Source of the DNA: Candidatus Aenigmatarchaeota archaeon
Lineage (GTDB): Archaea; Aenigmatarchaeota; Aenigmatarchaeia; QMZP01
Direction: 5' to 3'
NCBI GenBank assembly: GCA_030673725.1
Contig: DAOVIL010000050.1
Coordinates: forward strand, 1 to 5,217
Length of the DNA: 5,217 nucleotides
The notes beneath the pieces are model-generated. The model did no database searches. It was given only the letters and a program-made list of their open reading frames with translations, and was not told the DNA's origin. Position 1 is the first letter of the stretch, and each line of letters begins with the position of its first letter. Made by a program: the position numbers and the translations under genes. Shown piece by piece: positions 1-5,217 of this stretch.

Positions 1-171
1 AAGGGCAGCTACCAGAAGGTGCAGGAGCTTTTCATGGAAGGCCTGGAAAGGGATGTTGATGCATACAGGGAATTCCATGCCCTGATAGTGGAACTGGCGA
101 AAAAACACTGCAAAAAGAGGCCTGCATGTGAGAAGTGCCCTCTTGCTTCTGGTTGCAAGAGGATGTTATAA
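1..171 (+). CDS. Endonuclease III-like DNA glycosylase (HhH-GPD family), 3' end only
   Basis: Only the last 56 residues are present; the gene starts before the window and ends with TAA. The visible part reads YREFHALIVELAKKHC, followed by a cysteine loop with Cys at fragment residues 37, 43, 46 and 52 (C-x5-C-x2-C-x5-C). This is the C-terminal 4Fe-4S loop typical of endonuclease III and related base-excision repair glycosylases, which remove damaged bases and may nick the abasic site. The catalytic helix-hairpin-helix and its Lys/Asp lie outside the window, so activity cannot be judged. The first spacing is x5, not the x6 of E. coli Nth and MutY. Together with the phrase 'EFHALIVE.aK..C', that suggests the 'endonuclease III-related' branch (which includes MagIII-type 3-methyladenine glycosylases) over classical Nth. 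The family call is strong; the substrate is uncertain, so I give no symbol. Confidence 0.85.
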   Translation, partial: KGSYQKVQELFMEGLERDVDAYREFHALIVELAKKHCKKRPACEKCPLASGCKRML

Positions 172-193
172 GAAATATCATAACAAACCATAT

Positions 194-213
194 AAAGATG
201 CCCAAAAGATGCC
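194..213. repeat. Tandem 9-base direct repeat AAAGATGCC
   Basis: AAAGATGCC occurs at 194-202 and again at 205-213, giving an 11-base period, about one helical turn. The first copy overlaps a TATA-like element (TATAAA, 191-196) in the spacer after the glycosylase gene. Two same-face sites beside a promoter-like element could be an operator, but a 9-mer pair can also arise by chance. No function is assigned. Confidence 0.3.
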
Positions 214-246
214 AGTGTTTTCTGAGCGAATCTTTTAGTAAACCGG

Positions 247-253
247 TTATAAG
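247..253 (+). promoter_or_regulatory. Archaeal TATA box for the small ORF at 274
   Basis: TTATAAG is centred at about 250, 24 bases before the ATG at 274. Archaeal TATA boxes usually lie about 25-27 bases before the transcription start, so the transcript would begin at or next to the ATG (leaderless). No GGTG or GGAG site lies before this ATG, which agrees. The position also argues against the in-frame TTG at 265, which would lie upstream of the transcript. A second TATA-like element (TATAAA, 191-196) has no obvious gene at the right distance. Confidence 0.5.
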
Positions 254-273
254 GGCCTTGCTAATTGTTTAAC

Positions 274-492
274 ATGGAAGCTGACATAAAGCAGTACATG
301 AAGCCTGAAGAAGAGGAAGCCCTTGACAGGAAAAGGTGCAGGGACACCCACAACTCCGGCAGTATGGGCGGCGTGTACTGGGACGTCATCCAGGACGAGA
401 ACGGAAAGGAAAGGGTGAGGGTGTACGGCCCGGACGGAAAGGAACTCAACCTATACCCTGTACCTGAGGATGCCGCCGACGCCCCCGAGTGA
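274..492 (+). CDS. Small acidic protein of unknown function (72 aa)
   Basis: I do not recognise this protein. It begins MEADIKQYMKPEEEEALDRK, has a charged helix-like N-terminal half, and then a probable beta hairpin around 'YWDVIQDENGKERVRVYGPDGKEL'-type sequence (residues about 36-60) before an acidic tail. It has no signal peptide, membrane segment or cysteine pair (one Cys only). Support for a real gene comes from codon use like the neighbours (AGG for Arg, GAC, GGC) and from a TATA box 24 bases upstream. ATG 274 is chosen over the in-frame TTG at 265 because of that box. The last 42 bases overlap the convergent 3' end of pelota. It is probably cytoplasmic. A chance ORF remains possible because it is short and I see no family match. 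Confidence 0.6.
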   Translation: MEADIKQYMKPEEEEALDRKRCRDTHNSGSMGGVYWDVIQDENGKERVRVYGPDGKELNLYPVPEDAADAPE

Positions 493-1443
493 AAGGAACT
501 TCTCCCCAGCCTCATGGGAAGCCGATATTATCATTACCTTTGCGCCTGTCTTCTCTGCCAGGTCCATCATGCCCTCTGATTCCCTTACCATCGTCTCTGA
601 CACCAGAAGGGTCTCCACAGCGCCTGCTGCAACTGCAGCCTGGGTCTCCTTCTTCCCGTATACAGCCATTCCATTCCTTCCCATCTCTTCAAGAAGCTTC
701 TCGACCATCCTGGTCTCCCTGGACACCCTTGTACTCTCCAGGACCTTGTCTGCTGACGTCTTTATGACTTCCTGTAGGCCTGTCCTGCCTGTGTTGGAGG
801 CCTTCTCCAGGCTTATCCTTTTGGCAAGCTTGGGCTCCTTCTCCTTTATGCGCCTGAACAGGTTCTCCCCCTCGAACCCGGGGCCTGCAAGTATTATCCT
901 CTCGTACTTGTCCTGCTTGGAGAGGTGCTTCATCACATCATCGTAGAAGCCTTCCCTCTTCTCCTCCCCCATCACCTTCCTGAACCTGATGGAGCCCAGC
1001 ATCTCCAGGCCTGATGCCTTAAGGCCGCCGAAGTCTGCGCCTTCCCTGTCTATCACGCATATGTATAATAAGGGCTCCTTCACCTTCGCCCTCTCCAGCC
1101 TGTCCAGCTGGTCCCTCTTCCATTCCTTTGTGACTGTCAGCTCCTTCCCGGGCTCCACCTCTATGGTGTGATACCCTGACTCTGTCCCTCCCCTTATCCT
1201 TCCTGTTATCCTTAGCCTGCCTGTCTCATGGAACCCTATCTTCTCTGCCTCCACTGTGAGGGTGACAGGCTTCCTTTCGCCTTTCACTATCTCCTCCCCC
1301 CTCTTGAGCGTTATCTTCCTCATGGTCCTGGCCCTGACCATGTCCCCTGGCTCAAGCACCTTCTCCAGGTGCCAGAGGTCGTCCAGGGTCTCTGGCATCA
1401 GGGATATCACCCCGTGCCTCATGTCCTTCTTCAGTATGCGCAT
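451..1443 (-). CDS. pelA: Pelota / archaeal Dom34, ribosome rescue and mRNA surveillance factor
   Basis: This 330-residue protein is a structural relative of release factor aRF1. By family knowledge it enters the empty A site of stalled ribosomes with aEF1A and, with ABCE1, splits them (no-go and non-stop rescue) in the cytoplasm. The N-terminal Sm-like domain (about 1-125) carries 'ETLDDLWHLEKVLEPGD', 'GERKPVTLTVEAEKIGFH' and 'YHTIEVEPGKELTV', which are Pelota hallmarks. The central eRF1-like domain (about 126-250) has 'VIDREGADFG' and 'ILAGPGF' (184-190). The C-terminal domain (about 251-330) ends 'SHEAGEKFLSLGGVGGILRY', matching the usual '.lGGIaAiLRY' end. As expected for Pelota it lacks the GGQ peptide-release motif. 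At 330 residues it is slightly shorter than the usual ~350. ATG 1443 gives the typical 'M-[KR]-I' start, with AGGTGA four bases upstream. The gene is divergent from the anchored protein at 1483 and convergent with the small ORF, overlapping it by 42 bases. Confidence 0.96.
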   Translation of the reverse strand: MRILKKDMRHGVISLMPETLDDLWHLEKVLEPGDMVRARTMRKITLKRGEEIVKGERKPVTLTVEAEKIGFHETGRLRITGRIRGGTESGYHTIEVEPGKELTVTKEWKRDQLDRLERAKVKEPLLYICVIDREGADFGGLKASGLEMLGSIRFRKVMGEEKREGFYDDVMKHLSKQDKYERIILAGPGFEGENLFRRIKEKEPKLAKRISLEKASNTGRTGLQEVIKTSADKVLESTRVSRETRMVEKLLEEMGRNGMAVYGKKETQAAVAAGAVETLLVSETMVRESEGMMDLAEKTGAKVMIISASHEAGEKFLSLGGVGGILRYRV

Positions 1444-1482
1444 GCTTTCACCTATTTATATTTAGCAGCTGAAATATTAATC
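1444..1482. promoter_or_regulatory. Compact divergent promoter between pelota and the anchored protein gene
   Basis: Only 39 bases separate the two start codons. On the plus strand TTTATATTT (1455-1463) is centred about 24 bases before ATG 1483, and there is no Shine-Dalgarno, so a leaderless transcript is likely. On the minus strand AGGTGA (1453-1448) is a good ribosome site four bases before pelota's ATG at 1443. The best minus-strand TATA candidate is TTAATATTT (1480-1472), which would place the start near 1451, almost on top of that ribosome site. The pelota promoter may therefore lie further upstream, inside the neighbouring gene. The plus-strand assignment is firmer than the minus. Confidence 0.5.
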
Positions 1483-2610
1483 ATGGCCAAGTTCCCCAAG
1501 ATAGGCGATTTCGGATGGCTTATCGTCATAGCAATCGCACTTATGGCGATATTCTACTTCATGACGCCATTATCGTCCACTGTGACGCCCACTGGGGTAA
1601 AGGCGATAAAGGAGTTCACTCTGGGCTCTGTGGGGTATGTGGAGGCCATACCTGCAAAGACCCTGGTCCTGGGGACGTTCAAGGTGGGGCAGACCCAGAC
1701 CAATGTGCTCAGGTCATTGCCCAGGCTCACGCTCTCATCTTCCCTGTTCGGTGCAGACAGCCAGGAGTATGTCATAGACGTGCCTAGCTGGTACCATGAT
1801 TCGATGGAGAAGCTGGTCATAAACTTCAATGTGGCAGAATCCAACATGTACGGGAACCTGGTCATCAAGTGGAACGGAAGGGAAGTCTTCTATGAGACAG
1901 CCAACCCGAGGGGGTATTCGGTTGAGATTACACCTGATTACGTTGAGGAGCAGAACACCCTGGTGGTGATGGCAGAAGGCCCTGGGATGAGGTTCTGGGC
2001 CAATACAATCTACGACCTGAGGGACCTGGAGGTCAACCTGAAGTACGGGCCTGTCAAGCTCTATCCGTTTGAGCTGTTCCCGAACGAGCTCCAGTCATTC
2101 AGGAACGGGGAAGTGCAATTCTACGGCTCTGGCCCTGGAAAGCTGCTTGTGAAGGTGAACGGCAAGCAGATATACTACAAGACTCCCACAGGCCAGGATT
2201 CAGCAGACTTCTCATTCACAGACGTGCCCCTCTCGATGGGGGAAAACATACTGTCATTCGAGACAAGGGAAGGCATAGTGGACCTGTTCAACACAGAGCT
2301 TAAGATATTCCTGCTGACCAACCAGATAACCAGGAGCAGGTCATTCAACCTGACCAGCCAGGACCAGCTGGCGATGTCCCAGCAGAGGTTCAGGGGCAGG
2401 GTGACCTACACAGTGGAGAGCATAGAGAGGGAAGGCAGCCTTTCCATAAAGCTGAACGGGAACACCTTAAGCGTGCCCCAGCCTGCTGTCGGTGAGAACA
2501 CGGTCTATTTCACGTCAGGGGACTCCAGGGAAGGGAAGAACACGGTAGAATTCTCAGGGACAGGCTCATTCGAGATATCGAAGGTGCTGATAGAGCTGGC
2601 AGCTGCGTAA
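1483..2610 (+). CDS. Membrane-anchored extracytoplasmic protein with three beta-sandwich-like repeats, function unknown
   Basis: The product has 375 residues. One hydrophobic segment near the N terminus (about 11-28, WLIVIAIALMAIFYF) follows a short basic start, so it probably spans the membrane once with the bulk outside the cell. The rest is strand-rich and contains three similar modules at about 109-187, 209-279 and 306-372. Each shows 'G-x-L-x-[IV]-K-x-NG' (NLVIKWNG at 125, KLLVKVNG at 220, SLSIKLNG at 319), then an 'N-x-[LV]-x-F/V' strand (NTLVV, ENILSF, NTVEF), then a closing alternating strand (DLEVNLKY, ELKIFLL, KVLIEL). This resembles carbohydrate-binding or galactose-binding-like jelly rolls in general shape, but I cannot name a family. 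I see no catalytic motif and no cysteines in the modules. ATG 1483 is chosen because the 85 codons upstream in this frame are antisense to pelota, while a TATA box sits 24 bases before it. Confidence 0.85.
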   Translation: MAKFPKIGDFGWLIVIAIALMAIFYFMTPLSSTVTPTGVKAIKEFTLGSVGYVEAIPAKTLVLGTFKVGQTQTNVLRSLPRLTLSSSLFGADSQEYVIDVPSWYHDSMEKLVINFNVAESNMYGNLVIKWNGREVFYETANPRGYSVEITPDYVEEQNTLVVMAEGPGMRFWANTIYDLRDLEVNLKYGPVKLYPFELFPNELQSFRNGEVQFYGSGPGKLLVKVNGKQIYYKTPTGQDSADFSFTDVPLSMGENILSFETREGIVDLFNTELKIFLLTNQITRSRSFNLTSQDQLAMSQQRFRGRVTYTVESIEREGSLSIKLNGNTLSVPQPAVGENTVYFTSGDSREGKNTVEFSGTGSFEISKVLIELAAA

Positions 2611-2620
2611 ACCGGATATC

Positions 2621-3493
2621 TTAAAAACTTCGGTTTCTGACCAGGAAATCGTAATGTTTTTCTACCTTTTCTGTTAACAGCTTAGGTTTTTGTACAGGAA
2701 AATAATGCCCTACGCCGGGAACGTTCTCACATTCCGCATTAGTCAATTCAACCATTTCATCAAATACGTGTTTCTTGATAAACTTATCTTCATCCCCTCT
2801 TATAGCAAGCACTCTGATGCCATTGTCCCTGATTACACCGATTGCTTCCCTTTCATCAAAACTGAGGGAAGCATACAATCTTCTTGCCAAGTAAGGCCCA
2901 GTAACAGGATGGCCTTTATCAATATAATAATCCATGCTCTTGCCAGGCATCTGGTCAAATCTTACCAGTTTTCTTTCACATCCATTATTTTCAAACTGTC
3001 TCCTGTTCTCTTCTATCAGTCCGTCAAACATTGCAACCATTCCTCTATCACCGTCTGACGGGTCCCTATGGGCACATGCTATCAAGACAAGCGAGGATAC
3101 TTTTTCAGGGTTATCAATAGCCATCTTCAATACGTCAAATCCGCCTGAAGAATAGCCGGCCAATAATAAGTTATCTTTGCGGTATTTCGCCACAGCTTCA
3201 TTGATTATTCCTGATTGTTCGGCTTGTGTAGCAGTCCTATAATCATTATTCGGATATCTCAAGCATTGTCTAGATAAGCCATGGTCAGGCGGATCTACCA
3301 ATATGCCGCTGTGGCCCTTTTTTTGGAAAAACTTAGCAAGATGGTAACCTACAGTAACATTCAGTTCATCTCCAGGAACAAACACGAAAAACGGAAGCCC
3401 TTCAACTGCACTGTCGGGCTTAAAACACTCAACATGAATCATTGTCCCACAATCCAATGTTATCATTTGATGCTCAAAGGGATAATCAGGCAT
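2621..3493 (-). CDS. Alpha/beta hydrolase, probable serine esterase/lipase-type, substrate unknown
   Basis: The 290-residue product has the order of a complete alpha/beta-hydrolase fold. Strand 'PFFVFVPGDE' (34-43) occupies the oxyanion-loop position. 'DPPDHGLS' (67-74) matches the common 'D.pGhG.S' element. The nucleophile elbow is GYSSG (113-117), with Ser115. The acid is likely Asp236 in 'RGDEDKF' and the base His263 in 'GVGHYF'. Residues about 140-215 form a lid. There is no signal peptide or membrane segment, so it is likely cytoplasmic. The usual 'HG' before the oxyanion hole is replaced by 'PG'. GAGGTG (3507-3502) lies eight bases before ATG 3493, which supports the start. The gene is more AT-rich than its neighbours and uses GAT, AGA and ATT more, which suggests later acquisition. 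It is convergent with the anchored protein gene, ten bases away. Substrate cannot be told from sequence. Confidence 0.88.
   Translation of the reverse strand: MPDYPFEHQMITLDCGTMIHVECFKPDSAVEGLPFFVFVPGDELNVTVGYHLAKFFQKKGHSGILVDPPDHGLSRQCLRYPNNDYRTATQAEQSGIINEAVAKYRKDNLLLAGYSSGGFDVLKMAIDNPEKVSSLVLIACAHRDPSDGDRGMVAMFDGLIEENRRQFENNGCERKLVRFDQMPGKSMDYYIDKGHPVTGPYLARRLYASLSFDEREAIGVIRDNGIRVLAIRGDEDKFIKKHVFDEMVELTNAECENVPGVGHYFPVQKPKLLTEKVEKHYDFLVRNRSF
2623..2627 (-). terminator. Possible oligo-T terminator at the end of the hydrolase gene
   Basis: On the minus strand a TTTTT run overlaps the TAA stop of the hydrolase. Archaeal termination often needs only a short T tract, without a hairpin. This is suggestive only; a single five-T run is weak evidence. 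Confidence 0.25.
2657..2691 (+). terminator. Cluster of T tracts downstream of the anchored protein gene
   Basis: On the plus strand TTTTT (2657-2661), TTTT (2667-2670) and TTTTT (2687-2691) follow the anchored gene's stop at 2610 within 80 bases. Multiple T tracts are a typical archaeal intrinsic terminator. They lie inside the convergent hydrolase's 3' coding end, so they may also simply reflect its AT-rich codons. Confidence 0.35.
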
Positions 3494-3557
3494 CTTCTCT
3501 ACACCTCTGTCCCGAAAGGATTGTTATTATCCCTCATAGTTGATTTCTGGCAGTTAA

Positions 3558-3564
3558 TTATAAA
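3558..3564 (-). promoter_or_regulatory. TATA box for the alpha/beta hydrolase
   Basis: Reading the minus strand, TTTATAA (3564-3558, within CTATTTATAATTAA) would place the transcription start near 3536. That leaves a leader of about 43 bases that contains the GAGGTG ribosome site at 3507-3502. It is the best TATA match in the spacer. Confidence 0.5.
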
Positions 3565-3629
3565 TAGCCATGCAGCCTATCGCTATTTTATTCACTGTTC
3601 CCCTATCAATTAATACACGCCTAAACGGA

Positions 3630-3666
3630 TTTTTATTTCAACTTGGTTAATTATCTAACAGGTGAT
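3630..3666 (+). promoter_or_regulatory. TATA-like element and ribosome binding site before the zinc-binding-like protein
   Basis: TTTTTATTT (3630-3638) is centred about 25 bases before position 3659, giving a short leader that holds AGGTGAT (3660-3666), a strong match to an archaeal Shine-Dalgarno. The site is ten bases before ATG 3677 but only four before the in-frame TTG at 3671, so either start is possible; the TTG would add two residues. The rest of the spacer 3494-3676 holds the hydrolase promoter and no other gene I can see. Confidence 0.45.
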
Positions 3667-3676
3667 AGGTTTGAGG

Positions 3677-5217
3677 ATGTGTGAATTCTGCAGGGAGCAT
3701 GAGGCACTTAACGGGGTTGACTACTGCATGGACTGCAAGGACAAGATAGACCTGGAGGCGCACCTTCTTTCTGAAAAAAGACCGAATGATGACCCGAAGA
3801 AGCTTTTCGAAAAGGCGGCAACCACTGTAAGGAAGAGAGAACGGGAAAGAAGGATGAATATCAAGGCCTTCAACATAGAAGGCCTGCAGGGAGCAAAGAC
3901 AGGGGAGGAAAGGCTTGAGAGGTTCAGGAGGGGCAGGATGTGCCCGTTCTGCTTCGAGAAAAAGGTGGTCCACCAGATAAGGAGCGATGTTAACGGGAAC
4001 TTATTCTGCCCAGACCCCACATGCGAGCTTCACCAGAAGAGGCCCTGGGAAGAGTTCTCTAGGGCTGTCAAGGCGGGCCCAAGAGGCAGGCTGCAGGCAC
4101 AGAGAAGGGCATGGAAGAAGGAAATGGAAGTCACAGACATCCTGAAGATGGGAGGAAGGAAAAGGGCCGACGCCCTCAGGAAGATGGAAGAAAGACAAGA
4201 TGTAGAATCGTTCGACAGAGCAGTCGATAAGCTTAAGTATCATTACGGCGCGAAGTACCAAGGCAAATACCTCCCCATAGTGGGGAACAACTGGTTCAAT
4301 CTTATATTAGAGGTGGCTCCTGGAGTGACAAGAGAAGTGGACATAACTGAGGTACAGGACATAATATTCACTAAAAAATACCAGGTGCCTGCAGTAAGGG
4401 AGGCGGCTTCTGTCGCCAAAGTGGCTGAGGCAGGGGTTCCCATGGCGAGGTCGGCCAGGGTGCCTGCTGTAAAGGAGGTTGGAGGAGTCTCCCTGCAAAG
4501 GATGCCTCCCGGATTGACAGCAGTACAGGCTGAGAGCACGCTCAGGGAAGCGCATGCCCTGTACAGGAGCGGGGACCTGGAAGGTTCAGCAGCGCTTCTG
4601 AGGGACCTGGGAGCGACCGATGATAACATAAGGTATGTATTCGGGAGATGGGGCGGCACACATCCCCGGAGGCCGGCAGCCCTGCTGGGAGAGCCTCTCC
4701 CGAAAATCCTGGAAGCAGAAGGCAAAAGGCCAAAGGTGCGGATTTTCGAGAAAGAAGAGGCCGGGCCTCCACCGTCAGACAAGCAATATGAATGGCTTGA
4801 CGGGGATGTGGAGCATCTGGAGGAGTATGTCAAGAGCTTTGTCAGGAAGGTGGAGCAGGGGATAGGGAGCAAGAGACCTGAAGACCCGGGATGGGTCTGG
4901 GGAAGGATAGAGGCCCATTCCCTCCAGATTGGCAGGCTAAGGGACAGGCTGGCAGACCATCTAAGCAGGAGAGGAAAGGACGGGAAGAACGTGAAGGGCA
5001 GGCTGGATGCCCTGGCAGATGCCCTGAACGGCCTTGCAAAGTTTGCGAGAATGCCCTCAGGGAAGGCGCCTGGTGGAGAGGCTGCCCCGTCATTCCTTGG
5101 TGCCACTGTAACGACGAGCACTGGCGGAGGCGTATCATACGCGCAGCCTGTCCAGCAGAAAAAAGAGGACGATATGTTCGACCTTCTGGAGGAGGAGTAT
5201 CTGAGGATAATAAGCGC
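3677..5217 (+). CDS. Large protein of unknown function with two paired-cysteine (zinc-binding-like) modules, 3' end missing
   Basis: An uninterrupted frame of 513 codons runs off the window, so the protein is longer. I do not recognise it. The N terminus has MCEFC at 1-5 and CMDC at 17-20, a four-cysteine site (C2, C5, C17, C20). A second site has CPFC (89-92) and CPDPTC (111-116), with His119 nearby, resembling a zinc ribbon. Between and after these are highly charged, probably helical stretches (about 40-88 and 125-190, rich in Arg, Lys and Glu) that could bind nucleic acid or form coiled coils. Residues about 188-235 look globular. A repeated 'VPAV[RK]E' stretch lies at 237-268. Helical segments at about 283-325 and 370-455 follow, then a Gly/Ser/Pro-rich linker (460-490) and an acidic helix at the end. 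It has no signal peptide or membrane segment. Codon use (AGG, ATA, CTG) matches pelota, so it looks native. Role is unknown; a nucleic-acid or ribosome-associated protein is a guess from the cysteines and charge. Confidence 0.85.
   Translation, partial: MCEFCREHEALNGVDYCMDCKDKIDLEAHLLSEKRPNDDPKKLFEKAATTVRKRERERRMNIKAFNIEGLQGAKTGEERLERFRRGRMCPFCFEKKVVHQIRSDVNGNLFCPDPTCELHQKRPWEEFSRAVKAGPRGRLQAQRRAWKKEMEVTDILKMGGRKRADALRKMEERQDVESFDRAVDKLKYHYGAKYQGKYLPIVGNNWFNLILEVAPGVTREVDITEVQDIIFTKKYQVPAVREAASVAKVAEAGVPMARSARVPAVKEVGGVSLQRMPPGLTAVQAESTLREAHALYRSGDLEGSAALLRDLGATDDNIRYVFGRWGGTHPRRPAALLGEPLPKILEAEGKRPKVRIFEKEEAGPPPSDKQYEWLDGDVEHLEEYVKSFVRKVEQGIGSKRPEDPGWVWGRIEAHSLQIGRLRDRLADHLSRRGKDGKNVKGRLDALADALNGLAKFARMPSGKAPGGEAAPSFLGATVTTSTGGGVSYAQPVQQKKEDDMFDLLEEEYLRIIS
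4385..4478 (+). repeat. Imperfect direct repeat inside the zinc-binding-like protein gene
   Basis: Nineteen bases at 4385-4403 (GTGCCTGCAGTAAGGGAGG) recur at 4460-4478 with two differences, 75 bases apart and in the same reading frame. They encode VPAVREA and VPAVKEV, with a looser copy 'VPMARSA' between them. The repeat probably reflects a duplicated peptide motif in a linker (residues 237-270), not a regulatory element. Confidence 0.6.

Noticed and set aside
261..515. An 84-codon minus-strand open frame covering the small ORF
   Set aside because: It overlaps the 3' end of pelota in the same direction but another frame, is Ser-rich and has no promoter. The plus-strand ORF at 274 has better codon use and a TATA box.
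470..946. A 158-codon plus-strand open frame
   Set aside because: It lies entirely antisense to the well-supported pelota gene, with low-information Ser/Pro/Leu composition.
1228..1482. An 85-codon upstream extension of the anchored protein frame, starting at ATG 1228
   Set aside because: It is wholly antisense to the conserved N-terminal domain of pelota, its translation is Leu/Pro/His-rich with no signal, and it would bury the membrane anchor. A TATA box marks ATG 1483 as the start.
3647..4020. Two minus-strand open frames opposite the start of the cysteine-rich protein
   Set aside because: They are antisense to the conserved cysteine region, have shadow-type composition and overlap one another.
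4243..5121. A 292-codon minus-strand open frame
   Set aside because: It is antisense to the long plus-strand gene, and its Ser/Pro/Leu-rich translation is typical of the reverse strand of AGG- and GAG-rich coding sequence. It has no recognisable motif, and the plus frame is longer and carries cysteine pairs and a ribosome site.
1..5217. CRISPR arrays, tRNA or rRNA genes, insertion sequences, integrase sites and toxin-antitoxin pairs
   Set aside because: I looked for regularly spaced repeats, cloverleaf-like segments, terminal inverted repeats and transposase or integrase motifs and saw none. Nearly all of the window is accounted for by coding sequence.

Overview
The window looks like a gene-dense piece of an archaeal chromosome. 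The firmest taxonomic marker is a complete minus-strand gene for Pelota/aPelota (archaeal Dom34). Supporting signs are TATA-like boxes centred about 24 bases before start codons that lack a Shine-Dalgarno sequence, GGTG-type ribosome sites before other genes, and a strong preference for AGG arginine and ATA isoleucine codons. I cannot name the lineage. The short, mostly uncharacterised proteins and tight packing would fit a DPANN-type or other uncultured archaeon, but that is inference.

Layout from left to right. (1) 1-171 (+): the 3' end of an endonuclease III-like (HhH-GPD) DNA glycosylase, including its C-terminal iron-sulfur cysteine loop. (2) 172-273: a short spacer with two TATA-like elements and a 9-base direct repeat. 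(3) 274-492 (+): a small acidic unknown protein whose last 42 bases overlap the convergent 3' end of pelota. (4) 451-1443 (-): pelota. (5) 1444-1482: a 39-base divergent promoter region. (6) 1483-2610 (+): a membrane-anchored, beta-rich protein of unknown function with three internal repeats. (7) 2621-3493 (-): an alpha/beta hydrolase with visibly different base and codon use. (8) 3494-3676: a divergent intergenic region with promoter elements on both strands. (9) 3677-5217 (+): a long open frame that runs off the window, encoding an unrecognised protein with two paired-cysteine, zinc-binding-like modules.

The genes do not form one operon: nearly every neighbour is on the opposite strand. Two are informational genes (DNA repair, ribosome rescue), one is a probable cell-surface protein, one is a metabolic-type hydrolase and two are unknown. 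I see no CRISPR array, tRNA or rRNA, transposase, integrase, attachment site or toxin-antitoxin signature. The parts most worth following up are the C-truncated zinc-binding-like protein, the three-repeat anchored protein and the compositionally foreign hydrolase. No coherent new multi-gene system is evident in these 5.2 kb.
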